Source: Sphingomonas sp. UNC305MFCol5.2
GTDB lineage: Bacteria > Pseudomonadota > Alphaproteobacteria > Sphingomonadales > Sphingomonadaceae
Assembly (NCBI RefSeq): GCF_000712135.1
Contig: NZ_JOOE01000002.1
Coordinates: 372,001-436,000 of the forward strand
Reading direction: 5' to 3'
DNA: 64,000 nucleotides
Of this stretch, positions 1 to 7,586 are shown in pieces; the first letter of the stretch is position 1, and each line of letters begins with the position of its first letter. The notes below the pieces were generated by a model. It made no database searches and was not told the origin of the DNA. It saw nothing but the letters and a program-made list of their open reading frames with translations. A program made the position numbers and the translations under genes.

Positions 1-16
1 GCAAACCCTTCGACAT
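1..16 (-). CDS. Possible start of a divergent gene, cut by the window edge
   Basis: On the minus strand an ATG at 16 is followed by codons for M-S-K-G-L before the window ends. A strong purine-rich ribosome binding site (AGGGAGGGGG type) lies about 4 bases upstream, at roughly 18-27. That makes a real start codon likely, diverging from the MFS transporter gene. Nothing can be said about the product. Confidence 0.4.
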
Positions 17-87
17 TCCCCCTCCCTTCGCGGCTGTACCGCCCATGAATCCTTGGGCTTGTGCAACCCAACCTTCGCATTAATAAT

Positions 88-103
88 CCAAATTACATAA
101 TTC
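88..103. promoter_or_regulatory. AT-rich candidate operator upstream of the MFS gene
   Basis: The sequence CCAAATTACATAATTC lies in an AT-rich patch within the short divergent region (17-136). It contains the inverted arms AATTA/TAATT around CA. It matches 11 of 16 positions of the minus-strand sequence at the boxes upstream of the TonB receptor and the distal GH92 gene (CCAATTGACAAATTGC). That fits a shared site for the ROK regulator encoded downstream, but this is inference from similarity only. Confidence 0.3.
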
Positions 104-136
104 AACGGTCGAACAACGGCCGAGGAGAGGATTGCG

Positions 137-1465
137 ATGAGTGCATCCACGGGCAAGCTGAACCCCTCGGCGATCATAGCCGCGAGCCTGGCGGGGCTGT
201 TGTTCGGATTCGACACCGCAGTGATCGCGGGTGTGACCGACGCGCTGCGCGGCACTTTCGGCCTCTCGGCCGCCCAATTGGGAGCCGCAGTATCCGCTGC
301 TTTGGTCGGCACTTTGGTGGGGGCGCTCGGAGCGGGCAAACCCGGCGATCGCTATGGCAGCCGCACGATCCTGTTGTGGATCGCCATCGCTTATATCGTT
401 TCGGCGCTCGGGTCCGCGCTGAGCAGCGGCCTGACGATGCTCGTCGCCTTCCGCTTTCTCGGCGGCCTCGCGATCGGCGGATCGTCGGTGCTCGCACCGG
501 TCTATATCACAGAGGTCGCCCCGCCCGAGCGGCGCGGCATGCTGGTGGGCTTCTTCCAGCTGAGCATCGTGCTCGGGATCCTCGGCGCCTATGTCAGCAA
601 CTTCCTGATCGCGCAGGCAGTCGGCGGCGAGCTGGCGTGGCGGCTGAAGCTCGGGGTCGCGGCGGTACCGGCCCTCCTCTTCTTCGTCCTGATGCTTCGG
701 GTTCCGCAGAGCCCGCGCTGGCTCTTCCATCATGGGCGGACCGCGGAGGCCAGGAAGGCAATCGAGGCCTTGTCCATGGGCGATCCCGACACGCTGCTGG
801 GGCAGTTCGCCGAGGGCGCCACCGCGCCGGGCGACGACCGGCTGCGCTGGCGCCTGCACCGCCGCCCGATCCTGCTCGCAATTGGCCTTGCGATGTTCAA
901 CCAGCTCTCGGGCATCAATGCGATCCTCTATTATCTGGGCGACATCTTCGCCGCCGCAGGCTTCGACGCCGTCTCCGCCGATCTGCAGGCAGTCGCGATC
1001 GGCGTGGCGAATCTCCTCGCGACCATGCTCGGCATGGCGATCATCGATCGGGTCGGGCGCAAGCCGTTGCTGCTGATCGGTGCCATGGGCACCGCCATCG
1101 CGCTGACCTGCGTCGCCACGATCTATTCGACGGGCCATGGCCAGGCCCTGCTGTTGCCCGCATTGATCGGCTTCATCCTGTTCTTCGCGATCTCGCAAGG
1201 CGCGGTGATCTGGGTCTATCTGTCCGAAATCTTCCCCACCGCGGTGCGCGCGCGCGGCCAATCGCTCGGCAGCGCGACGCATTGGGGCATGAACGCGCTG
1301 ATCGCCTTCGGCTTTCCCGTAGTGGCGCAATATACTCAGGCACTGCCATTCTGGCTGTTCGCGGGCGCGATGCTGGTGCAGGCTGTAGTGATCTGGCGGT
1401 ACTTCCCCGAAACCCGGGGACTGTCGCTGGAAACCATGGGACGGACAGTCGAGGGTCGGGAATGA
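137..1465 (+). CDS. MFS sugar:proton symporter (sugar porter family)
   Basis: This 442-residue inner-membrane protein has the features of the sugar porter family of the major facilitator superfamily: about 12 hydrophobic segments, a PQSPRWL motif after helix 6 (family form PESPRWL), RVGRKPLLL in the central loop and FPETRGLSLE at the C-terminal end. The ATG at 137 is preceded by GAGGAGAGG at a suitable distance. It is the likely cytoplasmic entry route for the monosaccharide, probably mannose, released by the mannosidases encoded further right; the substrate is inferred from context. A ROK regulator follows 43 bases downstream in the same direction, so the two are probably co-transcribed. Confidence 0.9.
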   Translation: MSASTGKLNPSAIIAASLAGLLFGFDTAVIAGVTDALRGTFGLSAAQLGAAVSAALVGTLVGALGAGKPGDRYGSRTILLWIAIAYIVSALGSALSSGLTMLVAFRFLGGLAIGGSSVLAPVYITEVAPPERRGMLVGFFQLSIVLGILGAYVSNFLIAQAVGGELAWRLKLGVAAVPALLFFVLMLRVPQSPRWLFHHGRTAEARKAIEALSMGDPDTLLGQFAEGATAPGDDRLRWRLHRRPILLAIGLAMFNQLSGINAILYYLGDIFAAAGFDAVSADLQAVAIGVANLLATMLGMAIIDRVGRKPLLLIGAMGTAIALTCVATIYSTGHGQALLLPALIGFILFFAISQGAVIWVYLSEIFPTAVRARGQSLGSATHWGMNALIAFGFPVVAQYTQALPFWLFAGAMLVQAVVIWRYFPETRGLSLETMGRTVEGRE

Positions 1466-1508
1466 TACGCTTGAAGACGACGGCTTCGATGACTGATAGC
1501 GCTACCGC

Positions 1509-2696
1509 ATGACGGCCGCCGCCCCCAAAACCCGCCCCCGCCTTTCCGGCACCAATCTGGAGCGCGCCGCCGATCACAACCAGCGGGTGACTCTCCACGC
1601 CATCCGCGTGCTGGGTCCGCTCACGCGCGTCGAGCTCGCCGGCATCACCGGGCTGACCGGCCCGGCGATCGCCAACATCACCAAGCGCCTGCTCCAGGAC
1701 GGATTGATCGACGAAGCCGGCCAGCGCCGCGGCGGTCGTGGCCAGCCGCCGACCAAGCTCGTGGTGCGTGCCGACGCCTGCTACTCGATCGGCGTAAACA
1801 TCGATCGCGATCATATCACGATGGTGCTCGTCGATTTCTCCGGCGAGACGCTGACCCGCGTCTCCGAGGAAGTGAATTTCGCGCTGCCCGACCATGTCCG
1901 CGGGCTCTACCGCCGCTCGATCAGGAACATGCTGCGCAAGGCGAAGGTCGACGTTTCCAAGGTCGTCGGCGTCGGTGTCGCGGTCCCCGACGATCTCGGG
2001 CTCGTCGATCTGCCCGGTCGCCCGGCCGAGTATGCCGCATGGGACAAGACCAACATGGTCGATCTGTTCCGCGAGCCGCTGAACTTGCCGGTCTTCGTCG
2101 AGAACGACGCCGCCGCCGCGGCGATGGGCGAGATGCAATTGGGGCTCGGACATACCAACAACAGCTTCTTCTACGTCCTGATCTCGTCGGGCCTCGGCGG
2201 CGGACTGGTGGTGGACGGCTCCTATCTGCGCGGCGCCGACGGGCGCAGCGGCGAACTGGGTTTCATGCGCGCGGCTGCGGGCGAGGAGATCCAGCGGATG
2301 GTCTCGCTGTCGGGCCTCGCGCGGCATCTCGAGCGCAACGGGTGCCACCTCGCCGACGTGATGGGTGCCGCCGATCCTGACGAGGCGACCAATGCGTGCG
2401 TCGCCGCGTGGATCGAGGACGCCGCACGCCAGCTCACCGTGCCGCTCGACGCGATCAACTGCCTGATCAATCCCGCGGCGGTGCTGGTCGGGGGAAGGCT
2501 CCCGACCGCGATCCTCGAACGGCTGGCCGAGCGCGCCAACGAATTGATGCGCGAACGCGCGAACCTCCTGCCGACCGTTGCCCCGGTGATCCGCGCGGCG
2601 CTCTCGGAGGACGCGCCGGCGGTGGGCGCGGCGATCCTGCCGTTCAGCCATTTCCTGCTGCCCAAGCAGGCGGCCTTGTGGAAGGCATCGGCCTGA
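1509..2696 (+). CDS. ROK-family transcriptional regulator
   Basis: This 395-residue protein has an N-terminal winged helix-turn-helix (about residues 25-80, including TRVELAGITGLTGPAIANI) followed by a ROK sugar-kinase-like domain. The domain keeps the VENDAAAAAMGE segment and a glycine-rich SSGLGGGLVVDG loop. The CxCGxxGCxE zinc motif of active ROK kinases is not visible, and with the N-terminal DNA-binding domain this points to a repressor (NagC/Mlc/XylR type) rather than a kinase. It lies just after the sugar transporter and next to a mannosidase locus, so it is the best candidate regulator of that locus, with a mannose-related inducer as inference. Confidence 0.88.
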   Translation: MTAAAPKTRPRLSGTNLERAADHNQRVTLHAIRVLGPLTRVELAGITGLTGPAIANITKRLLQDGLIDEAGQRRGGRGQPPTKLVVRADACYSIGVNIDRDHITMVLVDFSGETLTRVSEEVNFALPDHVRGLYRRSIRNMLRKAKVDVSKVVGVGVAVPDDLGLVDLPGRPAEYAAWDKTNMVDLFREPLNLPVFVENDAAAAAMGEMQLGLGHTNNSFFYVLISSGLGGGLVVDGSYLRGADGRSGELGFMRAAAGEEIQRMVSLSGLARHLERNGCHLADVMGAADPDEATNACVAAWIEDAARQLTVPLDAINCLINPAAVLVGGRLPTAILERLAERANELMRERANLLPTVAPVIRAALSEDAPAVGAAILPFSHFLLPKQAALWKASA

Positions 2697-2907
2697 ACCA
2701 ACCAAAAGGTTGGCGATGCGCGACATCCAACCTTCCGGTTGGATCAGAAAAACGCGCATTCCCGCCGATTTTTCCGGCGTTCCTGACGCTTGGCGGTTTA
2801 CGAAGTTTACAATTCCTTCGCGTGCGCGCGAGGCAATCGCCAAGAATGGAGTGCGCATTGCGGGAATCGTGCTGCTCGGCCATGCGCGAACGGAAGCAGA
2901 ACAAATC

Positions 2908-2915
2908 CTACATTG
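2908..2915. repeat. Target site duplication, left copy (CTACATTG)
   Basis: An 8-bp direct repeat immediately outside the left inverted repeat, identical to 5779-5786. The length agrees with the IS1595 family. Confidence 0.88.
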
Positions 2916-2939
2916 GGCGCCTATCCCCCTTGCATACGT
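2916..2939 (+). repeat. Left terminal inverted repeat of the IS1595-type element
   Basis: 24 bp starting GGCGCCTATCCCCC and ending GCATACGT. It pairs with the right end with mismatches only at positions 5, 14, 15 and 16. It lies 26 bases before the transposase ATG, so the promoter of the transposase probably overlaps it. Confidence 0.9.
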
Positions 2940-2965
2940 AGAACGTTTCGGGTATATGCTTGTGC

Positions 2966-3865
2966 ATGGCAAAGCAGATCACCACCGCGCAGTTCTTCCG
3001 GCTCTTCCCGAACGATGAAGTCTGCCTTCAGCACCTGTTCGATGTGCGGTTCGGTCAGGGCTTCGCTTGCCCCTCGTGCGAGCGCCCGTCGAAGTGGTTC
3101 CGGATCAAGGCTGAGCGCGCCTATTCGTGCCAGTGGTGCGGTCATCACCTGCACCCGACTGTGGGCACCCCCTTCGAGCAGACCCGCACGCCGCTGCAGC
3201 TTTGGTTCTACGCCATCCACCTGTTCACGACGACGCGCCACGGTGTCAGCGGCAAGGAGCTGGAGCGCCAGTTGGGCGTGACCTACAAGACCGCTTGGCG
3301 CATGGCGAAGCTGATCCGCGAGCATATGGCGGATGTTGATGGCAACGAGCCGCTAGGCGGCTTCACGAAGCAGGTTGAAGTTGACGAGACCTTCGTGGGC
3401 GGGACGTTCCAGCGCGGCACTCGCGGCGGTGATCCGGCAGAGGGGAAGACCATCCTGTTCGGCATGATGGAGCGCGGCGGCAAGGTTATCGCTGAGGTGG
3501 TGGCGAACCGTAAGCGCGGTACGCTGCTCCCGCTTCTCAAGGGCAACGTGAAAGCTCACAGCATCGTCCACACCGATGAACATACCGCCTATCTCACGAT
3601 CGCTGCGGAGGGCTTCTTTCACGAAACGGTGAACCACGGCGCCGGACAGTACGTCTCGGCCAAGGGCTCAAGCGTCAACTCGATCGAGGGTTTCTGGCGG
3701 CACCTGAAATGCTCGATCGCTGGCACCCACATCAGCGTTAGCCCGAAGTACCTTGGCCGCTATGCCAAGGAATTCGAATACCGCTTCAATCGTCGCAACG
3801 ATCCGGCTTCGATGCTTCCGGAGCTTCTTTCGACTTTCCGGCCATTGAGTTCAAAGTGCGGTTGA
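2966..3865 (+). CDS. IS1595-family transposase (ISXO2-like DDE)
   Basis: This 299-residue protein has an N-terminal zinc ribbon (CPSC at about 33-36 and CQWC at about 53-56) followed by an ISXO2-like transposase core. The acidic residues can be read in VDETFVGG, HTDEHTAY and SVNSIEGFWRHLK, the family form of the catalytic triad. The ATG at 2966 is preferred to a TTG two codons upstream. No frameshift or stop interrupts it, and with intact ends the element may still be active. Its 3' end is overlapped in antisense by a small gene belonging to the cargo side. Confidence 0.93.
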   Translation: MAKQITTAQFFRLFPNDEVCLQHLFDVRFGQGFACPSCERPSKWFRIKAERAYSCQWCGHHLHPTVGTPFEQTRTPLQLWFYAIHLFTTTRHGVSGKELERQLGVTYKTAWRMAKLIREHMADVDGNEPLGGFTKQVEVDETFVGGTFQRGTRGGDPAEGKTILFGMMERGGKVIAEVVANRKRGTLLPLLKGNVKAHSIVHTDEHTAYLTIAAEGFFHETVNHGAGQYVSAKGSSVNSIEGFWRHLKCSIAGTHISVSPKYLGRYAKEFEYRFNRRNDPASMLPELLSTFRPLSSKCG

Positions 3866-3953
3866 ACGCAGCTTCGTCGCCGGTTTCGGTTTCGCGATCC
3901 TTCGCGAACTCATCCAGTTTCCCGGCCTCACGGGCCTCACGCAGCGTTGTCAT
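3786..3953 (-). CDS. Small 55-aa protein of the transposon cargo, antisense to the transposase end
   Basis: A 56-codon open frame too short for usual gene callers. It begins MTTLREAREAGKLDEF, is highly charged and helical in its first 35 residues, and ends in a charged low-complexity tail (KSKEAPEASKPDR). Its start overlaps the end of the 137-residue gene by 17 bases on the same strand, as in a coupled operon. Its last 80 bases run antisense to the transposase 3' end. From memory, short proteins of this kind accompany other IS1595-type transposases, but no search was run. No signal peptide, metal site or known domain is visible. Function is unknown. Confidence 0.5.
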   Translation of the reverse strand: MTTLREAREAGKLDEFAKDRETETGDEAAFNRTLNSMAGKSKEAPEASKPDRCDD

Positions 3954-4350
3954 AGGCTAGCCTCACCGGGGTACGTGGGCGCTCCCGGATTGATACGACC
4001 ATCGACCTATGGGTCTTTGAACGCTGGTGCCACAACAAGCCGGAGGTGATTGCTACGGCCAAAGTCCCAACCGCAATCATGAGTGTGAGAAGACCCCACA
4101 TATCTACCTTTGTCGGGTCGGCTCGAAACTGGCTGAGGACCTGTAAGGCGGGAACCAAGGCGCCCAGAAAGGCCCCCACCGTGCATAGGAAAATCTCCAT
4201 GACCGGCTCTTTTCGCATCTCGCCCAACTTCTCCAATTCGTCGTCCGTGATATAGTGGCATAGCGCTTGCGGCGAAAGAGTGACCTCTGTCGTTTGAGCG
4301 CCTGAAGGCATCTGCATAACGCTACCGCTAGCGGGTTGTTCAACCGCCAT
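3937..4350 (-). CDS. Two-helix membrane protein, transposon cargo
   Basis: A 137-residue protein not recognised as any named family. It has a polar N-terminal region (about 1-50, including ITDDELEKLGEMRKE) and two hydrophobic segments (about 51-70 and 84-106) separated by a short polar loop. It ends in a basic tail (SKTHRSM, RERPRTPVR). Both ends are probably cytoplasmic with a helical hairpin in the inner membrane; this topology is inferred. The start overlaps the end of the zinc-ribbon gene by 11 bases, which suggests coupled translation. Codon use looks less GC-biased than in the flanking host genes. Confidence 0.65.
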   Translation of the reverse strand: MAVEQPASGSVMQMPSGAQTTEVTLSPQALCHYITDDELEKLGEMRKEPVMEIFLCTVGAFLGALVPALQVLSQFRADPTKVDMWGLLTLMIAVGTLAVAITSGLLWHQRSKTHRSMVVSIRERPRTPVRLAYDNAA

Positions 4351-4681
4351 CTGAGCCGTCCGTTTCAGCGTCGGCTATTCTCGCTTTTACGATATTCAGG
4401 TTAAAGAAGCGGACGAAACCGCACTCCTCACATGTCGTTGCGGTGAGCGGCTGATAGGTGCCGCCAAAAGCCGGTATGTTTGTCAGAACCTCAACGCGAT
4501 AGGTATTCTCTAGCACATAACTCAGCGGGCTTCCGCAGACAGGACAGCCATCGTTGGGGTCGCGCGCCTTGCGGTTAATGTGAGCGGTTATTTCGTTTAC
4601 TTCGTCCTTCGAGAGTTTAATCTCGGTGACTGCTGGCACATTTGATGCCTGCCCTTTTGTTTTATCGTCCTCGGTCCCCAT
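4340..4681 (-). CDS. Zinc-ribbon protein, transposon cargo
   Basis: A 113-residue soluble protein. It has a charged N-terminus with a helical stretch (KLSKDEVNEITAHINRK), then CPVCGSP (about 46-52) and TTCEECGFVRFF (about 83-94). The two CxxC pairs, 37 residues apart, look like a zinc ribbon with the usual CxxCG knuckles. No catalytic motif is visible. It lies between the 289-residue and membrane-protein genes on the same strand and overlaps the latter, so it probably works with them. A role in nucleic-acid or protein binding is only a guess from the fold. Confidence 0.65.
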   Translation of the reverse strand: MGTEDDKTKGQASNVPAVTEIKLSKDEVNEITAHINRKARDPNDGCPVCGSPLSYVLENTYRVEVLTNIPAFGGTYQPLTATTCEECGFVRFFNLNIVKARIADAETDGSDGG

Positions 4682-4775
4682 GGGCGTTGGTTAGCAATAG
4701 GCTTCCTACGGAGTCAATTTGGGTACGTGAGAGGAGGCAACCCTTAAGGGTCTTGCTCAAGTGCCCGCAACGGGC

Positions 4776-5645
4776 TCACGCAGCATCTTCAATCTCCCCT
4801 CCGAAATCCATGATGACGAGCCGCACGATCTGCCCGTTCTTATATCCTGCCTTGCCTTGAACGCGGATCGTCGCTTTGCGGTTCACAGCGTTGGCGTAAG
4901 GATTGTTCTCTTCTTCGGCCACCGGATCATCGACTTCGGCCAGCAAGTACCCGCTTCGCTCCGGGTGTTCCACGCTCAATTTGCGCGTATGGAATGTGAA
5001 CCCATCGGTGCGAAGAACGAATTCTTGCAGAGGGCCGAACTCCTGGGCGACGCCTGATCGAATCTTGTCCGCGTCATCATTATCAACGGTGATTGCTTTC
5101 TGCTTGTCAGTCTCAAACTTCACCCTCTTGGCGGTGCGGCCGACTGGCGCAACCGCCTGAGCGGCTGCTGGACCCAGCTTCTCCAAAACCGCACCCAGAA
5201 GCTGCTGTAAGCCCATCGCCTCTTCGTGGCGGCGTTCGTCCGTCCGATCGCTGGCCGCAATTTGAGCAAGCATAAGGTCAGCCATTTTCTCGACTGCCTT
5301 CTGCGCTTCGGTCTGCCGACCGCTGTAGTATGAGAAGACGGCCTGCACCCAGTTCGACAGCATCTCCGCGCCGTTTGGCCCGAATACCTGAATGCCCAGT
5401 TGGAGAACTGCGGCGCTCTCCTGAAGGAGAGCGGCGACCGTCACGCTTCCCGCGACTGGCTCGCCAGCCTTCAACACAAGGAAGGCGCGTTCCCCCCGCT
5501 TGGGCAGACGCTTTTGCGTGAGCGCAACCAGCATGTCCGAAATTATTCGGTCGAAGCCTTGAAGAGATTCGCCAAAGAACCGCATGTCGATGCGATGGCC
5601 GTCCGCGTCGCCGCCCTCGAACGTAATCTGAAAGCCGTCTGACAT
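4776..5645 (-). CDS. 289-aa cargo protein of unknown function
   Basis: First gene of the cargo operon. The ATG at 5645 follows a GGGGAGAG ribosome binding site. The protein has no signal peptide. The N-terminal part (1-120) looks alpha/beta, with a phrase FFGESLQGFDRIISDM and a hydrophobic stretch near 85-115. A long helical, Ala/Glu/Gln-rich middle (about 120-170, possibly coiled) follows, then a beta-rich C-terminal part ending VIMDFGGEIED. I recall similar uncharacterised proteins in other proteobacteria (DUF7946-like) but cannot confirm this. It is the largest cargo gene, so it probably defines the module. Roles in defence, regulation or host adaptation are all open. Confidence 0.7.
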   Translation of the reverse strand: MSDGFQITFEGGDADGHRIDMRFFGESLQGFDRIISDMLVALTQKRLPKRGERAFLVLKAGEPVAGSVTVAALLQESAAVLQLGIQVFGPNGAEMLSNWVQAVFSYYSGRQTEAQKAVEKMADLMLAQIAASDRTDERRHEEAMGLQQLLGAVLEKLGPAAAQAVAPVGRTAKRVKFETDKQKAITVDNDDADKIRSGVAQEFGPLQEFVLRTDGFTFHTRKLSVEHPERSGYLLAEVDDPVAEEENNPYANAVNRKATIRVQGKAGYKNGQIVRLVIMDFGGEIEDAA

Positions 5646-5754
5646 CCAAGCTCTCCCCCATCGGGAAGGCTAAGTCATTGTCCCCCATTAAGTCAAAAGA
5701 GGCGATTTGGCGGGTCATGGCCGAAGGCCATACCACCCCCTGCGATTCCGATTC

Positions 5755-5778
5755 ACGTATGCGGAGGGGATAGACGCC
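5755..5778 (-). repeat. Right terminal inverted repeat of the IS1595-type element
   Basis: Read on the minus strand it starts GGCGTCTATCCCC and ends GCATACGT, matching the left end at 20 of 24 positions. Confidence 0.9.
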
Positions 5779-5786
5779 CTACATTG
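5779..5786. repeat. Target site duplication, right copy (CTACATTG)
   Basis: Identical to 2908-2915. It ends 6 bases before the stop codon of the homocysteine methyltransferase gene, so the insertion just missed that coding region. Confidence 0.88.
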
Positions 5787-5792
5787 CCAGCG

Positions 5793-6749
5793 CTATCCTA
5801 AGTTTCGGGCCGGCCGCGCGTTCAGCGCCTGCGCAATCTCCGTGACGTGCCGCAGATCGCCGCCGCAACAGGCGCCGAATATGTTGAGCCAGGGCATCCG
5901 AGCGGCAAGCTCCGCGTAAAGCTGGCCCAGCTCCTTCGGATCGCCCGCATCCAGTTCGGGCGCTTCATCGAGCTCGGCATGGCTGCGGCGCGAGGCGTTG
6001 GCGCGAAGGCCACGAATTCGCCGTGTCCAGTCCGCGTCGTGCAGCACGCCGGAGAAATGATCGGGATGCGCGCAATTGACCATGAAATACGCAGTCGCGC
6101 CGCCGGTCTGCGCATCGACCGCGCGGATCGCGTCGGCGAGCGACTGGCCGTCGGGAAGCCGGCCGTCGGTTTCGACGGTGAAGGAGATGACGACCGGCAA
6201 GCCCAGCTTCGTCGCGGCCTGCACCAGCCCGGCCGCTTCGCTCGCCTGGTTGAAGGTGAGGCCGGTGACCATGTCGATCTCGGTCGGCGCCAGCCAGCCG
6301 AGCTGCTCGGCATAATAGGCCGCTGCATCCTCCGCCGAAATCTTGCGCTCGGGCCGATAGGCGTCTCCGCGCGGGCCGATCGTCGCGCTGAGGACGATCG
6401 GAGGGCCGCCCTCGAAACGCGCGCGCATGCCGCTCGCCAGCGCGACCGCGTCTTCGTTCACTGCGCGCAGCTCACCGGGACTCTGGCCGAGGTCAGCCGC
6501 CCAGTGCCGATGCGCCTTCCACGTCGTGGTATCGAGAACGAAGCCCGCGCCGGTCTCGCGGGCAAGGTTCAGAAAGCCTTCGAAATAACGCTCCACCGCC
6601 GCCCTGCCCGCGGCTTCGGGCAGCAGCGTGTGCGCGGCGAACTCGCGGATCTCGATCCCGTGGTTGAAGATCAGATCGGTTTCCAGACCCGCATCGGTCA
6701 GGAAAAGATCGCCGCCAAGCTGCGGCAATGCGTCTCTGTATCGGGCCAT
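5793..6749 (-). CDS. mmuM: Homocysteine S-methyltransferase family protein
   Basis: A 318-residue cytoplasmic enzyme of the betaine-homocysteine/S-methylmethionine methyltransferase family, which moves a methyl group to homocysteine to make methionine. It starts with a LTDAGLETDLIF segment (family DGG/DAGxxT region). It carries the three zinc-binding cysteines in VNCAHP (about residue 226) and GACCGGD (about 294-295). The length is normal. The methyl donor cannot be told from sequence; S-methylmethionine is the usual one for proteins of this size. The gene stands alone, and its 3' end lies 15 bases from the transposon. Confidence 0.88.
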   Translation of the reverse strand: MARYRDALPQLGGDLFLTDAGLETDLIFNHGIEIREFAAHTLLPEAAGRAAVERYFEGFLNLARETGAGFVLDTTTWKAHRHWAADLGQSPGELRAVNEDAVALASGMRARFEGGPPIVLSATIGPRGDAYRPERKISAEDAAAYYAEQLGWLAPTEIDMVTGLTFNQASEAAGLVQAATKLGLPVVISFTVETDGRLPDGQSLADAIRAVDAQTGGATAYFMVNCAHPDHFSGVLHDADWTRRIRGLRANASRRSHAELDEAPELDAGDPKELGQLYAELAARMPWLNIFGACCGGDLRHVTEIAQALNARPARNLG

Positions 6750-6962
6750 CGTCCGTTTCTCCCCCGCGACGATCCAGCCGCGCTTTTATCATGCGGGCGA
6801 GATTAGACCAGTTCGTGAACGCATGAAGCGAATGGCAGCCAACGCCGACCTTGCGGACTCAGCGTAGCGCCAAGGCTTTTTCCAGAACCAGCCAATCGTA
6901 ATTCTCGACAAATTCTCATTTGGCTGATGAGGTTCGACTTTACGCGAGCCGGAGGGGCCATC

Positions 6963-7574
6963 ATGCGTGATCGAGGAATCTCTAGTCCGAGAACGAAGGC
7001 TTGGGTGGCGGGGGCATTTGCCCTGAGCGGAGCAATCGCATTGCTCTGGGGCCTGCAATCCCCTGATCCTGCATTGCAGGAGGCCTCGACCGCAAAGACG
7101 TTGGGTATAGTCGTTCTGGTAATCGCGCTGCTGATGGCGGCCAATTATCTCTACGCCCAGTCGCTCATCAACAAGATGCGGCGAGGCGACGACGTCATAG
7201 GCAGATGGACCGTCGCGCCTGATGCATTTGCAATATTTCGCGACAATGAACTCAGGCGAAAGAAGCGTAAAAATAATTGGCGCCTGCCTCGCGGCAACTG
7301 GCCGGAAGGACTCGAGGTGATATTCACGCGGCGATCCGTGCTTGTCGGGAATACCTGGTTTCGCCTTGCCACAAAAGGAATGTCGCGCTTTGCCAATGCT
7401 CGGATCGAGACTGATGCAGTCTCTTCTATCGAGTTCTCGATGCGACTGACAATCAGAGGTGCAGGCTCAACCCATCAAAGCGCGCGGTATAATGGGCATC
7501 TGCGGATACCGATCGCCGGAAGCGCGACTGTTGAAGCAGCGCGGGTGGTAGAATATTTCAAAGATTTGGTGTGA
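6963..7574 (+). CDS. Hypothetical membrane protein
   Basis: A 203-residue protein not recognised. The ATG at 6963 is chosen over an upstream one at 6927 because GGAGGGG lies at the right distance. It has two hydrophobic segments near the N-terminus (about 14-32 and 45-65). A cytoplasmic region of about 130 residues follows, with strands typical of a PH-like or membrane-proximal sensor fold (VFAIF-like and SSIEFSMRLTI phrases). Base composition is more AT-rich than in the neighbours. It converges with the GH92 gene, 12 bases apart, and has no evident link to mannose metabolism. Confidence 0.7.
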   Translation: MRDRGISSPRTKAWVAGAFALSGAIALLWGLQSPDPALQEASTAKTLGIVVLVIALLMAANYLYAQSLINKMRRGDDVIGRWTVAPDAFAIFRDNELRRKKRKNNWRLPRGNWPEGLEVIFTRRSVLVGNTWFRLATKGMSRFANARIETDAVSSIEFSMRLTIRGAGSTHQSARYNGHLRIPIAGSATVEAARVVEYFKDLV

Positions 7575-7586
7575 TGCGTCGGCTTG

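Larger units (their letters stand above)
2916..5778. mobile_element. Complete IS1595-family transposon with cargo genes
   Basis: The element is 2863 bp long. It is bounded by 24-bp terminal inverted repeats (2916-2939 and 5755-5778, 20 of 24 positions identical, both starting GGCG) and flanked by an 8-bp direct repeat CTACATTG (2908-2915 and 5779-5786). Terminal GGC and 8-bp target duplications are typical of the IS1595 family, and the transposase at the left end agrees. To the right are four minus-strand genes that are not transposition functions. The element inserted between the convergent 3' ends of the ROK regulator gene and the homocysteine methyltransferase gene, leaving both intact. 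Its cargo half looks less GC-rich than the flanks, which suggests recent acquisition. Confidence 0.93.

Noticed and set aside
2725..2744. Hairpin ATCCAACC-TTCC-GGTTGGAT after the ROK gene as a terminator
   Set aside because: The stem is real (8 bp) but no T run follows on either strand in the proper position; function is uncertain.
1173..2972. A 599-residue minus-strand frame across the MFS and ROK genes
   Set aside because: It spans two well-supported plus-strand genes and their gap, and has low-complexity composition typical of a GC-rich shadow.
6750..6962. SAM or cobalamin riboswitch upstream of the homocysteine methyltransferase gene
   Set aside because: No conserved core or suitable hairpin set could be recognised in this short leader.
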